DNA of 64,000 bases from a virus. A program made the translations under genes and the position numbers. Within the stretch, counting starts at the first letter, position 1. Each line of letters starts with the position of its first letter. Below the pieces are notes generated by a model. The model saw nothing but the letters and a program-made list of their open reading frames with translations, ran no database searches and was not told the DNA's origin. Below are positions 17,503-23,649 of the stretch, one piece after another. The stretch covers positions 48,631 to 112,630 of the IMG/VR virus record IMGVR_UViG_3300047319_000185. One strand, written 5' to 3'.

Positions 17503-17545
17503 AGTGGTCTAGTATCATCTCAGTTAAGGATAACACTAGACCACT
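17503..17545. terminator. Stem-loop after the RNA ligase gene
   Basis: An 11-bp perfect stem (17503-17513 with 17535-17545) with a 21-nt loop, 22 bp past the ligase stop. The following tract is only weakly T-rich on the minus strand, so it may be a partial terminator or a 3'-end stabiliser. Confidence 0.5.
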
Positions 17546-17567
17546 CCTGTTTGTAGACTACCTACAG

Positions 17568-18620
17568 TTACTCTGCTTCTGGGCGTACTAAATCCCATAC
17601 CTTATTGGCAATATCCTTGTTATCCAATAATGCGAACAAAAGACCTGCATTAGCGCTGTCCTTCACATAAAGAGCAAACTCCTTACGCGTGGCAACCCCT
17701 TGAAAGTAAAGCTCTACCGCATGAAACTCTGCACTGATTGTAGTATAGGTATCCCAATAGGCATCAAAGATTACCTGGTAAGTAGAGCGTAACCACTCAT
17801 GCCATTCATCAGGAACGATACTGCATAGTTCCTCTAAGGTCTTGCCTTCCTTCATATTCTCCCAGATCCGACGCTTTGTCAAACCTGTCACGATCTTGTG
17901 TAAAAGTACATAGTCCTCTTGCTTCAGCTTGATCCTGTAGTCCAGATCGGGGAAGTAGATTACGTAGCCTTCTGCATTAGGCCTAGGAACGGCTTCTATG
18001 GCCTCTCTGAGCGTCTTGTAGGGGAAGGTAGTAGTCTTGGGACCATACCACTCTTCTACGTCCTTAGCGGGGCGTACAGAGCCTGTTATGGCGTTACGTG
18101 CAGCCAAGAGGACCAAGTCTTCCTGATCCCCATAATTCAGAACGATACGGTTACCTGGATAGATGATCTCTACCAGATAGGTCTCCTCATGCCACAGATC
18201 AAGCTTGTAACCCTTGTGTGCAGTATTCAAAAACTTGGTTGCCCATATTGCCTGATCTGAAACAAAGGAACCACGAGTAGCTACATACCAATTATTATGG
18301 TACTCAAAGATGATACCTAATGAACCGTCCATCTTGTCGGTTACTTCAACTCGGTAGCTATCCAGTAGACAGTGGTCATCAGTCTCTTGTCCGTAATTCA
18401 GGAACTTGTCAAAAGGTCGGGCAATAACATTCAACTTATCATCAATAATGAGACCACGACACTGTCTGGTTACTTTATTCCACTCGTTGTCAAACTGAGC
18501 CTTCTCTGTATAGTTCACGATACTAAGAGGTAAAGTGGGGTGCTTATTAACCCTAATATACTTGTCAATTAGCATCTTCCGATAGAGACTCATCGGCATC
18601 AATCCTGAAAGCTTCGTCAT
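17568..18620 (-). CDS. RNA ligase, T4 Rnl1-like
   Basis: A 350-residue ATP-dependent RNA ligase. Motif I KMDGS (about residues 95-99) carries the adenylated lysine. Downstream are VATRGSFVSDQ (motif Ia or III-like), YLVEIIYPGNRIV (motif III/IIIa), EGYVIYF (motif IV) and RIKLKQEDY (motif V). An N-terminal TRQCRGLIID element is also typical of Rnl1. Its best-known role is to seal tRNAs cut by host anticodon nucleases. Starting at 18620 it overlaps the preceding gene by 56 bp, with a GGAGAAGGAG site. A start at MPMSLYRK (18599) is possible. The tRNA array lies just upstream. Confidence 0.9.
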   Translation of the reverse strand: MTKLSGLMPMSLYRKMLIDKYIRVNKHPTLPLSIVNYTEKAQFDNEWNKVTRQCRGLIIDDKLNVIARPFDKFLNYGQETDDHCLLDSYRVEVTDKMDGSLGIIFEYHNNWYVATRGSFVSDQAIWATKFLNTAHKGYKLDLWHEETYLVEIIYPGNRIVLNYGDQEDLVLLAARNAITGSVRPAKDVEEWYGPKTTTFPYKTLREAIEAVPRPNAEGYVIYFPDLDYRIKLKQEDYVLLHKIVTGLTKRRIWENMKEGKTLEELCSIVPDEWHEWLRSTYQVIFDAYWDTYTTISAEFHAVELYFQGVATRKEFALYVKDSANAGLLFALLDNKDIANKVWDLVRPEAE

Positions 18621-18795
18621 ACTCCTTCTCCAGGTCTATTACAGCCTCACAATTGCATCCACACTGTCCATCAGGAAGTGGTGGAGTATATTCAGGATGA
18701 CCTTCCCACTCATCATCACTATCCCACCATACGTGAGGCTCAAGATTGTGATGACCAAATTTGCAGCCCCAACAAGTTGAGTAGCAGATTATCAT
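18565..18795 (-). CDS. Small Cys-rich protein
   Basis: A 76-residue protein with CWGCKFG near the N-terminus and CGCNC in the middle, suggesting one zinc site, and an acidic C-terminus. The start overlaps the stop of the 39-residue gene (ATGA) and GGAGGAGG precedes it. The 3' end overlaps the RNA ligase gene. Function unknown. Confidence 0.65.
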   Translation of the reverse strand: MIICYSTCWGCKFGHHNLEPHVWWDSDDEWEGHPEYTPPLPDGQCGCNCEAVIDLEKEYDEAFRIDADESLSEDAN

Positions 18796-18911
18796 TCCTC
18801 CTCCTTCATTGCGTTGATCAACTTTTTAGCCTGCTTAAAGTCGTGTCGAGTGAGCAGACGGTTCAGCAGGTTCAATAGCTCCTCACGTGGAGGAAGCTTC
18901 GTTGTCTTCAT
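18792..18911 (-). CDS. 39-residue helical peptide gene
   Basis: A short protein (MKTTKLPPREELLNLLNRLL...) with two basic helices. AGGA lies 8 nt before the ATG, and the stop overlaps the start of the next gene. It is the first gene after the tRNA-array terminator. A start at 18920 (three more residues) is also possible. Confidence 0.6.
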   Translation of the reverse strand: MKTTKLPPREELLNLLNRLLTRHDFKQAKKLINAMKEEE

Positions 18912-18933
18912 GTGGTACATCCTAGGGTATAAA

Positions 18934-18969
18934 AAATGCTCTGTCAAGCCGAAGCTAAACAGAGCATTT
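18934..18969 (-). terminator. Intrinsic terminator at the end of the tRNA array
   Basis: An 11-bp stem (18934-18944 with 18959-18969) with a 14-nt loop, followed on the minus strand by TTTTTT. It lies 8-40 bp past the last tRNA (Tyr) and closes the array transcript that starts near 29730. Confidence 0.85.
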
Positions 18970-18975
18970 AGTGGA

Positions 18976-19061
18976 GTGGATGCCGAGGGACTTGAACCCC
19001 CAGAGTCCGAAGACGATCGGGTTACAGCCGATGGCGCTGCCAATTACGCTTTAGACATCCA
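18976..19061 (-). tRNA. tRNA-Tyr(GTA)
   Basis: The anticodon arm is ATCGG-CTGTAAC-CCGAT. It has a long variable arm, as expected for bacterial tRNA-Tyr, a good T-arm (GGGGGTTCAAGTCCC) and acceptor pairing. It is the last tRNA of the array. No encoded CCA. Confidence 0.93.
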
Positions 19062-19164
19062 TTGGTACCCGAGCCAGTCCCTGTCCTTCCTCATTATATA
19101 GAGGCGACTAGGGCATCGAATACATTCTCTACGAGGTGGATTTTTATTTACGTAGGACCTTTTG

Positions 19165-19238
19165 TCCAGCCGACGGGATTCGAACCCGCGTCACTCGGGT
19201 CACAGCCAAGTATGATAACCAACTACACTACGGCGGGG
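19165..19238 (-). tRNA. tRNA-His(GTG)
   Basis: The anticodon arm is CTTGG-CTGTGAC-CCGAG and the T-arm is GCGGGTTCGAATCCCGT. The acceptor stem has one mismatch (third pair), and an extra 5' C may take the place of the usual G-1. Confidence 0.9.
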
Positions 19239-19251
19239 ATTATTTACAACG

Positions 19252-19323
19252 TACGAGTACCAAGAGTTGAACTTGGGACTAGATTTTATCAGAATCTCGT
19301 GATAACCGTTTCACCACACTCGC
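19252..19323 (-). tRNA. tRNA-Ile(GAT)
   Basis: The anticodon arm is AGATT-CTGATAA-AATCT. Acceptor and T-arm pair well with some G-U pairs. It ends 1 bp from the thioredoxin gene. Confidence 0.9.
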
Positions 19324-19324
19324 A

Positions 19325-19633
19325 TTATTCAAGACCAGATATGATTTCCTTTATGAATGCCTTAGGCTTAGCACCTACGACATACTTAATGATACTGCCC
19401 TTGTGGAACAAAAGCATAGTGGGTATAGATGAGATATCGTATCTCTTTGTCAGTTCTGGATTCTCATCCGCATTGACCTTTACTACATCTAGCCAGTCGT
19501 TCTCTTCTGCTATTGATTCTAGCACAGGAGCCATCATCTTGCAAGGGTTGCACCAGGTGGCCCAGAACTCTACAAAAACTGGCTTCTCAGATTCAAGTAC
19601 CTCTGAGAATGTATCAGTAGTAATATCTCTCAC
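19325..19633 (-). CDS. Thioredoxin-like protein
   Basis: A 102-residue thioredoxin fold. The active site is WATWCNPCK (CxxC = C-N-P-C rather than the classical CGPC), with the cis-proline at SSIPTMLLF and GAKPKAFIKEII at the C-terminus. The start is a GTG with GAGGGAATA upstream. CNPC may shift redox potential. Phage thioredoxins can support ribonucleotide reductase or, as in T7, a DNA polymerase. Neither partner is visible here. It lies inside the tRNA array and would be co-transcribed. Confidence 0.92.
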   Translation of the reverse strand: MRDITTDTFSEVLESEKPVFVEFWATWCNPCKMMAPVLESIAEENDWLDVVKVNADENPELTKRYDISSIPTMLLFHKGSIIKYVVGAKPKAFIKEIISGLE

Positions 19634-19657
19634 TATTCCCTCTTTCTTTTATTCACG

Positions 19658-19732
19658 TATCCCAGGCAGGGCTCGAACCTGCATATCTCCTGTATATAAG
19701 ACAGGGGCCGTCACCAATTTGGCTACTGGGAC
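19658..19732 (-). tRNA. tRNA-Ile(TAT)
   Basis: The anticodon arm is CCTGT-CTTATAT-ACAGG, so the anticodon is TAT and reads AUA directly. Acceptor GTCCCAG/CTGGGAT and T-arm GCAGG-TTCGAGC-CCTGC are sound. Most bacteria use a CAT tRNA with lysidine for AUA, so this is a rare type. Confidence 0.88.
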
Positions 19733-19746
19733 ATTACATGCATTTA

Positions 19747-19800
19747 GTTGGCAGCCATTTCCCACTACAGGCGGTACTGTGTTGCTATCCCTTAGCCAAC
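19747..19800 (-). ncRNA. Unexplained 54-nt stem-closed element (A)
   Basis: A GTTGGC/GCCAAC terminal stem closes 54 nt that also can form an inner ACAG/CTGT hairpin. No T-arm or anticodon arm was found. Similar 53-54-nt elements occur at 23776, 23943 and 25781. Strand is assumed from the array. Confidence 0.35.
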
Positions 19801-19822
19801 GGGGTTATGCATGAACCATACG

Positions 19823-19905
19823 TGGAAGATAAAGGAATCGAACCCTCAGGCTTTCACACCTGGCACGGTTTTCAAGGCCGTTTCGCACCCTGTGCGCTAT
19901 CTTCC
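19823..19905 (-). tRNA. tRNA-Ser(TGA)
   Basis: The anticodon loop is CTTGAAA. Class II with a long variable arm. Acceptor GGAAGAT/ATCTTCC is perfect and the T-arm is GAGGGTTCGATTCC. Confidence 0.93.
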
Positions 19906-19917
19906 GTTATTGGATAG

Positions 19918-20014
19918 CTGATAAAACACTAGGGGAATCGAACCCCAGACTCTATCCGTAGTCCCCAGGACAACATTCCTGGCGCTGGTGCCTCCAGCTT
20001 TAGCTTAATATCAG
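19918..20014 (-). other. Degenerate tRNA-like RNA with 8-nt anticodon loop
   Basis: A good T-loop (GGGGTTCGATTCCCC) and a class-II-like variable arm (GACT...AGTC) follow an anticodon stem CCAGG/CCTGG that closes an 8-nt loop AATGTTGT, with GTT as the likely anticodon. A CTGATA/TATCAG stem closes the ends, but with unpaired stretches next to it, so the acceptor is not normal. It may be a decayed or atypical tRNA. Confidence 0.5.
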
Positions 20015-20017
20015 GAG

Positions 20018-20104
20018 CGGAAGATAGGAGATTCGAACTCCTGAGGGGATGGATACCCTGCTGCCTTTCCAAGACAGTGCACTAGACCGCTATGCGAATC
20101 TTCC
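20018..20104 (-). tRNA. tRNA-Ser(GGA)
   Basis: Anticodon loop TTGGAAA, class II variable arm, acceptor GGAAGAT/ATCTTCC and T-arm AGGAGTTCGAATCTCCT. Confidence 0.93.
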
Positions 20105-20107
20105 AAG

Positions 20108-20187
20108 CGGAAGGCAGAGTACTCGAAACTCCAGCCGTTAAACTGAACGGATTAGCAATCCGTCTGCCCACCTCGGGCTTACCTTCC
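20108..20187 (-). tRNA. tRNA-Ser(GCT)
   Basis: The anticodon arm is ACGGA-TTGCTAA-TCCGT. Class II variable arm, acceptor GGAAGGT/GCCTTCC. It is the third serine isoacceptor in 370 bp. Confidence 0.93.
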
Positions 20188-20191
20188 AGAG

Positions 20192-20268
20192 AGCGTATAG
20201 GGAGAGTCGAACTCCTAAGTAGCAGTTTTGCAGACTGCCCCCGCGCCCTGCGAGTTAACTCTACGCGC
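20192..20268 (-). tRNA. tRNA-Cys(GCA)
   Basis: The anticodon arm is GCAGT-CTGCAAA-ACTGC. The discriminator is U73, the main identity base of tRNA-Cys. Acceptor GCGCGTA/TATACGC with one mismatch. Confidence 0.9.
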
Positions 20269-20269
20269 A

Positions 20270-20443
20270 TTAATCAATAATCACAACTTCACTGTAGCTA
20301 AGACGATATGTCTTAATCTTATCCCCATCCATCTTGGCAGTACACCAAGTTGACTCACTTCGGATAATTCTGCCTTCTTTACCGAATGCGTTACTACGAG
20401 GGTTCGTAACCTTGATCCTAGTACCTTCTTTGTTCTTACCCAC
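20270..20443 (-). CDS. 57-residue KOW-like mini-protein, GTG start
   Basis: A GTG start has GGAGG 6 nt upstream. The protein (V/MGKNKEGTRIKVTNPRSNAFGKEGRIIRS...) has the KOW pattern: a beta strand, Gly, then an insert and 'G-K-E-G-R-I-I'. It lies 16 bp from a second, clearer KOW-like gene. KOW modules bind RNA or the ribosome. Function unknown. Confidence 0.6.
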   Translation of the reverse strand: MGKNKEGTRIKVTNPRSNAFGKEGRIIRSESTWCTAKMDGDKIKTYRLSYSEVVIID

Positions 20444-20458
20444 AGTTTGCCTCCGTGT

Positions 20459-20602
20459 TTAAAGAAACTCTACTTCGGACTTCTTGTAGTAAAGCGTATC
20501 CTTGCCTATCTTAACAAGAACTTGGTCATCCAGCAAATGGACAACTACGCCTCTCTTGCCCGCATTCTTACCCACAAGAATAAGGACATGTCTGTCAGCC
20601 AC
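20459..20602 (-). CDS. 47-residue KOW-motif mini-protein, GTG start
   Basis: Starts at GTG with AAGGAG upstream. The sequence VLILVGKNAGKRGVVV followed by a 'LVKIGKDTLYYKKSEVEFL' type tail is a single, nearly complete KOW domain, like that of ribosomal L24/NusG (V-x-I/V-x-x-G-K-x-x-G-x-x-G-x-V). A free-standing KOW domain inside a tRNA array suggests an RNA or ribosome partner (inference). Confidence 0.72.
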   Translation of the reverse strand: MADRHVLILVGKNAGKRGVVVHLLDDQVLVKIGKDTLYYKKSEVEFL

Positions 20603-20624
20603 TATATTTCTCCTTGTTTGAAAG

Positions 20625-20703
20625 TGGAGATAGGGGGAGTCGAACCCCCGCTCCTAGCTATTCCGCGTGCGGTTTCAAAGCTAGTCGAATCCAGATAATC
20701 CCC
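20625..20703 (-). ncRNA. tmRNA-like mini RNA (tRNA-like domain without tag region)
   Basis: The 5' end reads GGGGATTATCTGGATTCGAC, matching the highly conserved tmRNA 5' motif (GGGG...TCTGGATTCGAC). The 3' end has a T-arm GGGGG-TTCGACT-CCCCC and acceptor TATCTCC. Between them is a CTAGCT/AGCTAG stem capped by CCG-CACG-CGG instead of an anticodon arm and mRNA-like part. At 79 nt it lacks any peptide-tag frame. It could be a shrunken tmRNA, a decoy, or a tRNA that looks like one. Confidence 0.5.
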
Positions 20704-20784
20704 ATAAATGCACAGGCACCAAGCCTCTGTGCTCCCAGGTCCACGAATAACATAACCATCTCCTAAGAGACCCTGGCCCTTACG

Positions 20785-20855
20785 TACCCAATGACGGAGC
20801 TGCCCCGCCTACTGCTCTTTGTAAGAGAGCTATGATCCTGTTTCACCAATCGGGC
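20785..20855 (-). tRNA. tRNA-Val(TAC) with unusual T-loop
   Basis: The anticodon arm is GCTCT-CTTACAA-AGAGC and acceptor GCCCGAT/ATTGGGT pairs with wobbles. The T-arm is GGCGG-GGCAGCT-CCGTC, so the loop lacks the TTCRANN consensus. It may be functional but atypical or decaying. Confidence 0.6.
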
Positions 20856-20888
20856 AAACACCCTTTCGGGCGATATTACTACTATATC

Positions 20889-21092
20889 TTAAAACAACTT
20901 AGTTGGAGTAAACATATCAGCAGGAAGAGTTTCAGACTTCACATGGTTTCCTGCCCAGGTAATATCTACTACTAGGTTACCATGGTCGTCTATATACTCG
21001 TCACTATTTGCATGAGCCTTACTATTACGTGGACCCCACAGAGAATCTCCTGCTTGAATCTCGTTGCGTTTCTTTCCGAACAAGAATCCCAT
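20889..21092 (-). CDS. Hypothetical protein between tRNAs
   Basis: A 67-residue protein (MGFLFGKKRNEIQAG). AAAGGAGG precedes two ATGs in a row; the second gives better spacing. A longer frame would run into the tRNA-Arg(TCT) gene. Its MGFLFGKKRN start resembles the (V/M)SLFGKKEPE start of the gene at 23058, hinting at a shared N-terminal tag. Function unknown. Confidence 0.6.
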   Translation of the reverse strand: MGFLFGKKRNEIQAGDSLWGPRNSKAHANSDEYIDDHGNLVVDITWAGNHVKSETLPADMFTPTKLF

Positions 21093-21110
21093 CATTGCCT
21101 CCTTTTGGCG

Positions 21111-21183
21111 TGCGCCTGGAGGGACTCGAACCCCCAACCTAACGGGTAGAAACCGTTTGCTCTATCCTTTGAGCTACAGGCGC
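21111..21183 (-). tRNA. tRNA-Arg(TCT)
   Basis: The anticodon arm is AACGG-TTTCTAC-CCGTT. Acceptor GCGCCTG/CAGGCGC is perfect, discriminator A. It reads AGA/AGG, rare in GC-rich actinobacteria. Confidence 0.95.
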
Positions 21184-21206
21184 AGTGCCCTTTCGGGCGG
21201 TACTAC

Positions 21207-21677
21207 CTAATCCCACCAACCGTACCAAACATACTTGGAGTCAGTGTAGATGTCAATCTCATCCCAGTCCAAATCGCTGATCAGAGCTGTGTGAAGCTGT
21301 TGCTTAACCTTACCGCGAACTGCACTGTTGGTCAAGCGCTTGTAACTCTTGTGACTGTTCCAGTTTTCTGGGTAGTACTGAAGGTATGTGTAGCAGTTCT
21401 TGTCAGCAAGCTTACCCTCATTAGTATCCGGGCGAGGATAACGAAGACGCCAACTGGAAGGAGTTGTTTCAGGTACTTCAAGAGTACACTCTACAGTCTC
21501 ACTCCAACGACGGTACAAGGGTCTGATACGGGTAGTTCCCTTAGCCCAGTAGGGTTCGTACTCCTCTTCCCCGATCTGTTCCTTGAGAACTACGTTGTGG
21601 TTGTGTGTGACCCTTACAGGCCCTCTGGGATCATTGTTCTGAACCCATGTAGGACGAGTATTATAAGTGCGAGACAT
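21207..21677 (-). CDS. Hypothetical protein in the tRNA array
   Basis: A 156-residue, Trp- and Arg-rich protein (MSRTYNTRPTWVQNND) with GGAGG 5 nt before its ATG. A basic middle part (TTRIRPLYRRW, SSWRLRYPRP) suggests nucleic acid contact, but no domain is recognised. A GCCC-GAAA-GGGC hairpin follows the stop at 21187. Confidence 0.6.
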   Translation of the reverse strand: MSRTYNTRPTWVQNNDPRGPVRVTHNHNVVLKEQIGEEEYEPYWAKGTTRIRPLYRRWSETVECTLEVPETTPSSWRLRYPRPDTNEGKLADKNCYTYLQYYPENWNSHKSYKRLTNSAVRGKVKQQLHTALISDLDWDEIDIYTDSKYVWYGWWD

Positions 21678-21785
21678 ACCAACCTCCGATAGTGCTAGAA
21701 GTTAAGCCAGTATATCGTTACTGACGGAACGTCGATGTCCACCATTTTGTGGGGAGAAATAGTCATCGAATTTATGCAACTCCCG

Positions 21786-21857
21786 TACGGCTAGAGGGAT
21801 TCGAACCCCCGACAACGGCTTCGTAGGCCGGTATGTTATCCTCTACACCATAGCCGT
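21786..21857 (-). tRNA. tRNA-Arg(ACG)
   Basis: Anticodon loop CTACGAA. Acceptor ACGGCTA/TAGCCGT is perfect and the T-arm is GGGGG-TTCGAAT-CCCTC. A34 would normally be made inosine by host TadA to read CGN. Its 5' end overlaps the last codons of the HNH gene by 15 bp. Confidence 0.93.
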
Positions 21858-22280
21858 AGGACCAGTCCACCAGCCAAACTGCTCAAAGGTTTTTATCCTA
21901 TGGCATTTTACGCACAGTACCTGGCATTTATCTATCTCAGCTTGAACAACCGTAATCTTAGAGGTGTGTTTAGCTGCATCACTAATGTTAAACAATTTGG
22001 TAGAAGGATCAAGATGATCAAACTCTAGCACACGTGGGTCAATTTCTCCACATTGTACACAAGGATTATTAAGTAGGTATCTCCAGATGTATTCTCGCAT
22101 GATCTGTAGATATTTTAGATCATTCTTCCTAGCCTTGTCAATGTAGTATTGCTTATTAGACGTATAGTGCTCCCTGTTGTATTGATTGTGGCAGGGCTTA
22201 CACATTGAACTTCTAGAAGCAAACTCACTTAAGGACTTTTCTATGTTGCACTTTCTGCATGTCTTCATGCTATTAATCAT
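21843..22280 (-). CDS. HNH endonuclease
   Basis: A 145-residue protein with two N-terminal CxxC pairs (CRKCN, CKPCHNQYNREHY) and an HNH core: NNPCVQCGEIDPRVLEFDHLDP, then KCQVLCVKCHRIKT. This is the frequent phage free-standing HNH type, usually a homing enzyme. The 3' end runs 15 bp into tRNA-Arg(ACG). An ATG 12 bp in (MKTCRKCN) is an equal start candidate. Confidence 0.85.
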   Translation of the reverse strand: MINSMKTCRKCNIEKSLSEFASRSSMCKPCHNQYNREHYTSNKQYYIDKARKNDLKYLQIMREYIWRYLLNNPCVQCGEIDPRVLEFDHLDPSTKLFNISDAAKHTSKITVVQAEIDKCQVLCVKCHRIKTFEQFGWWTGPTAMV

Positions 22281-22295
22281 AGCATAGGTTCGTAG

Positions 22296-22808
22296 CTACT
22301 TCTTCAATCCTAGCAGATACTTTCTCAACTTACCAGGTGTAACCAGGTATGGTTCCCTGTCTGTCAAAGTATAACCCACTTCATCATAGTCCTCAGAAAC
22401 TAGCTGAGAACAGATAAGGTGCTTTGAATCAAGGACTCTCTTGGTAACTCCTGGAGCCTTGATGTGAAAACGATACATCGAAATCGCCAGGTAGTCAAGG
22501 AAGCTGTACTTTACTCCTACTTGCCCGACTGCTCTGTTAACTATAGTAGTACGCTGGTCATCTGTCAACTGAACCAGACCTGTTGACCAGAGGATACTGC
22601 GTCCATCATACTCACTCAGTTGGGATATACAAGCCCCACCAGGTTCAGCCTCTACGATCTGACCGTTACCGATATAGATAAAGGCATGTTCATAGTTGGA
22701 GAACCCATCTCCATTCAACCACTGTCCGAAGCGTATTAACGCTCCTACACCACCAGCAATGGATACAAGTCCGAAGTCTCCTGGTAACGGAGTTACACTA
22801 TCAATCAT
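22296..22808 (-). CDS. YiiX/NlpC-like permuted papain-fold hydrolase
   Basis: A 170-residue protein. The pattern PLPGDFGLVSIAGGVGALIRFGQWLNGDGFSNYEHAFIYIGNGQIVEAEPGG places the His (EHAFIYIG) before the Cys (HLICSQLVSEDY), as in circularly permuted NlpC/P60 enzymes of the YiiX type. It might cut peptidoglycan or other amide bonds. There is no signal peptide. The start at 22808 has GGAG 7 nt upstream. Its presence in the tRNA array is unexpected. Confidence 0.75.
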   Translation of the reverse strand: MIDSVTPLPGDFGLVSIAGGVGALIRFGQWLNGDGFSNYEHAFIYIGNGQIVEAEPGGACISQLSEYDGRSILWSTGLVQLTDDQRTTIVNRAVGQVGVKYSFLDYLAISMYRFHIKAPGVTKRVLDSKHLICSQLVSEDYDEVGYTLTDREPYLVTPGKLRKYLLGLKK

Positions 22809-22938
22809 CACACTTCTCCACATGAACTCTCAAAGCCACATTAGCATCATGCTCAGTGGGAAATGGACCTTCTACATGCTTACGTTTGTCACTACACTGA
22901 TGGGAGTATGCCCAACCTCTATTAGCCTTATATACCAT
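22801..22938 (-). CDS. 45-residue protein with C2H-type residues
   Basis: Sequence MVYKANRGWAYSHQCSDKRKH...HDANVALRVHVEKCDD. The pattern C-x5-H ... H-x4-C could bind zinc. AAGGAG precedes the ATG. The stop overlaps the upstream part of the next gene. Confidence 0.6.
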   Translation of the reverse strand: MVYKANRGWAYSHQCSDKRKHVEGPFPTEHDANVALRVHVEKCDD

Positions 22939-22958
22939 TTTATTCTCCTTATTATACG

Positions 22959-23030
22959 TACCCCCCGTGGGAATCGAACCCACTACTCGACGTTTAAAAG
23001 ACGCCTTGTCAACCGGAGACACTGAGGGGC
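22959..23030 (-). tRNA. tRNA-Lys(TTT)
   Basis: The anticodon arm is GGCGT-CTTTTAA-ACGTC, acceptor GCCCCTC/GGGGGGT with two wobbles, T-arm GTGGG-TTCGATT-CCCAC. Confidence 0.92.
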
Positions 23031-23057
23031 ATAAGGCCATTTCTGGCCCGTTTTACT

Positions 23058-23354
23058 TTAATCAATCTGCCAGCTAGTCTGACAGTCAGCGCAAGTACCA
23101 TAATGGCCTCTAGCGCCACGAGAGACCGGTAGAATAGTTCCAAGACCACCAATAATCTTGCCTGTGAAAAGATTGGTGTTATGGTCTCCACGTCTATCTC
23201 TTGGACAGTCAACAAGTTCCCCTGTTGACCCACCAGGAGAATTCCTGGTAAGATTACGCTTTTCCTGACCATTCTTCTTGTAGTAACGCGCAGCATGGTC
23301 ATTAACATCAAACGGCTTACGAGGTTCTGGCTCTTTCTTACCAAACAAACTCAC
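23058..23354 (-). CDS. Cys-pair protein, GTG start (paralogue of 23351 gene)
   Basis: A 98-residue protein. GTG start overlapping the stop of the preceding gene (GTGA). The C-terminus PRDRRGDHNTNLFTGKIIGGLGT...SRGARGHYGTCADCQTSWQ matches the adjacent gene (RDHNTHLFTGMIT...SRGDKGTYMTCNDCGCAWQ), so they arose by tandem duplication. A CxxC and a further C suggest a zinc ribbon. Function unknown. Confidence 0.65.
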   Translation of the reverse strand: MSLFGKKEPEPRKPFDVNDHAARYYKKNGQEKRNLTRNSPGGSTGELVDCPRDRRGDHNTNLFTGKIIGGLGTILPVSRGARGHYGTCADCQTSWQID

Positions 23355-23620
23355 GATGCAGGATTTCCCTTCTTATCAGTAAGCTGCCATGCACAGCCGC
23401 AGTCGTTACAGGTCATATACGTACCCTTGTCTCCACGAGATGTACAGAGAAGTGGGTATACCTTTGTTCCATCAGACTGCTGCTTATAACCACAAGTTAT
23501 CATACCTGTGAAGAGATGGGTATTATGGTCTCGTTTGCCACTAGGACAAGGAGGACTGGAATTGAATACCGATCCACCCTTATATACAAACGCCTTAATG
23601 GTATCACCTAGAAAACTGAT
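23351..23620 (-). CDS. Paralogue of 23058 gene with apparent ATC start
   Basis: An 89-residue frame (I/MSFLGDTIKAFVYKGG...) that has a GGAGG ribosome site 6 nt before an ATC and no ATG, GTG or TTG in a sensible place. Its C-terminal half is closely alike to the downstream gene and has CNDCGCAW. Either AUC is used as a start, or an ATG was mutated and the gene is decaying. No stop codon or frameshift interrupts it. Confidence 0.55.
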   Translation of the reverse strand: MSFLGDTIKAFVYKGGSVFNSSPPCPSGKRDHNTHLFTGMITCGYKQQSDGTKVYPLLCTSRGDKGTYMTCNDCGCAWQLTDKKGNPAS

Positions 23621-23649
23621 AGTTTGCCTCCTATAGTTTTTATATAACG

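Noticed and set aside
19062-19814. 250-codon plus-strand frame
   Set aside because: It runs through tRNA-His, two tRNA-Ile genes and the thioredoxin gene in antisense.
21720-21785. 23-codon minus-strand frame upstream of the 21207 gene
   Set aside because: No ribosome site at a usable distance and no neighbour support; too short to accept.
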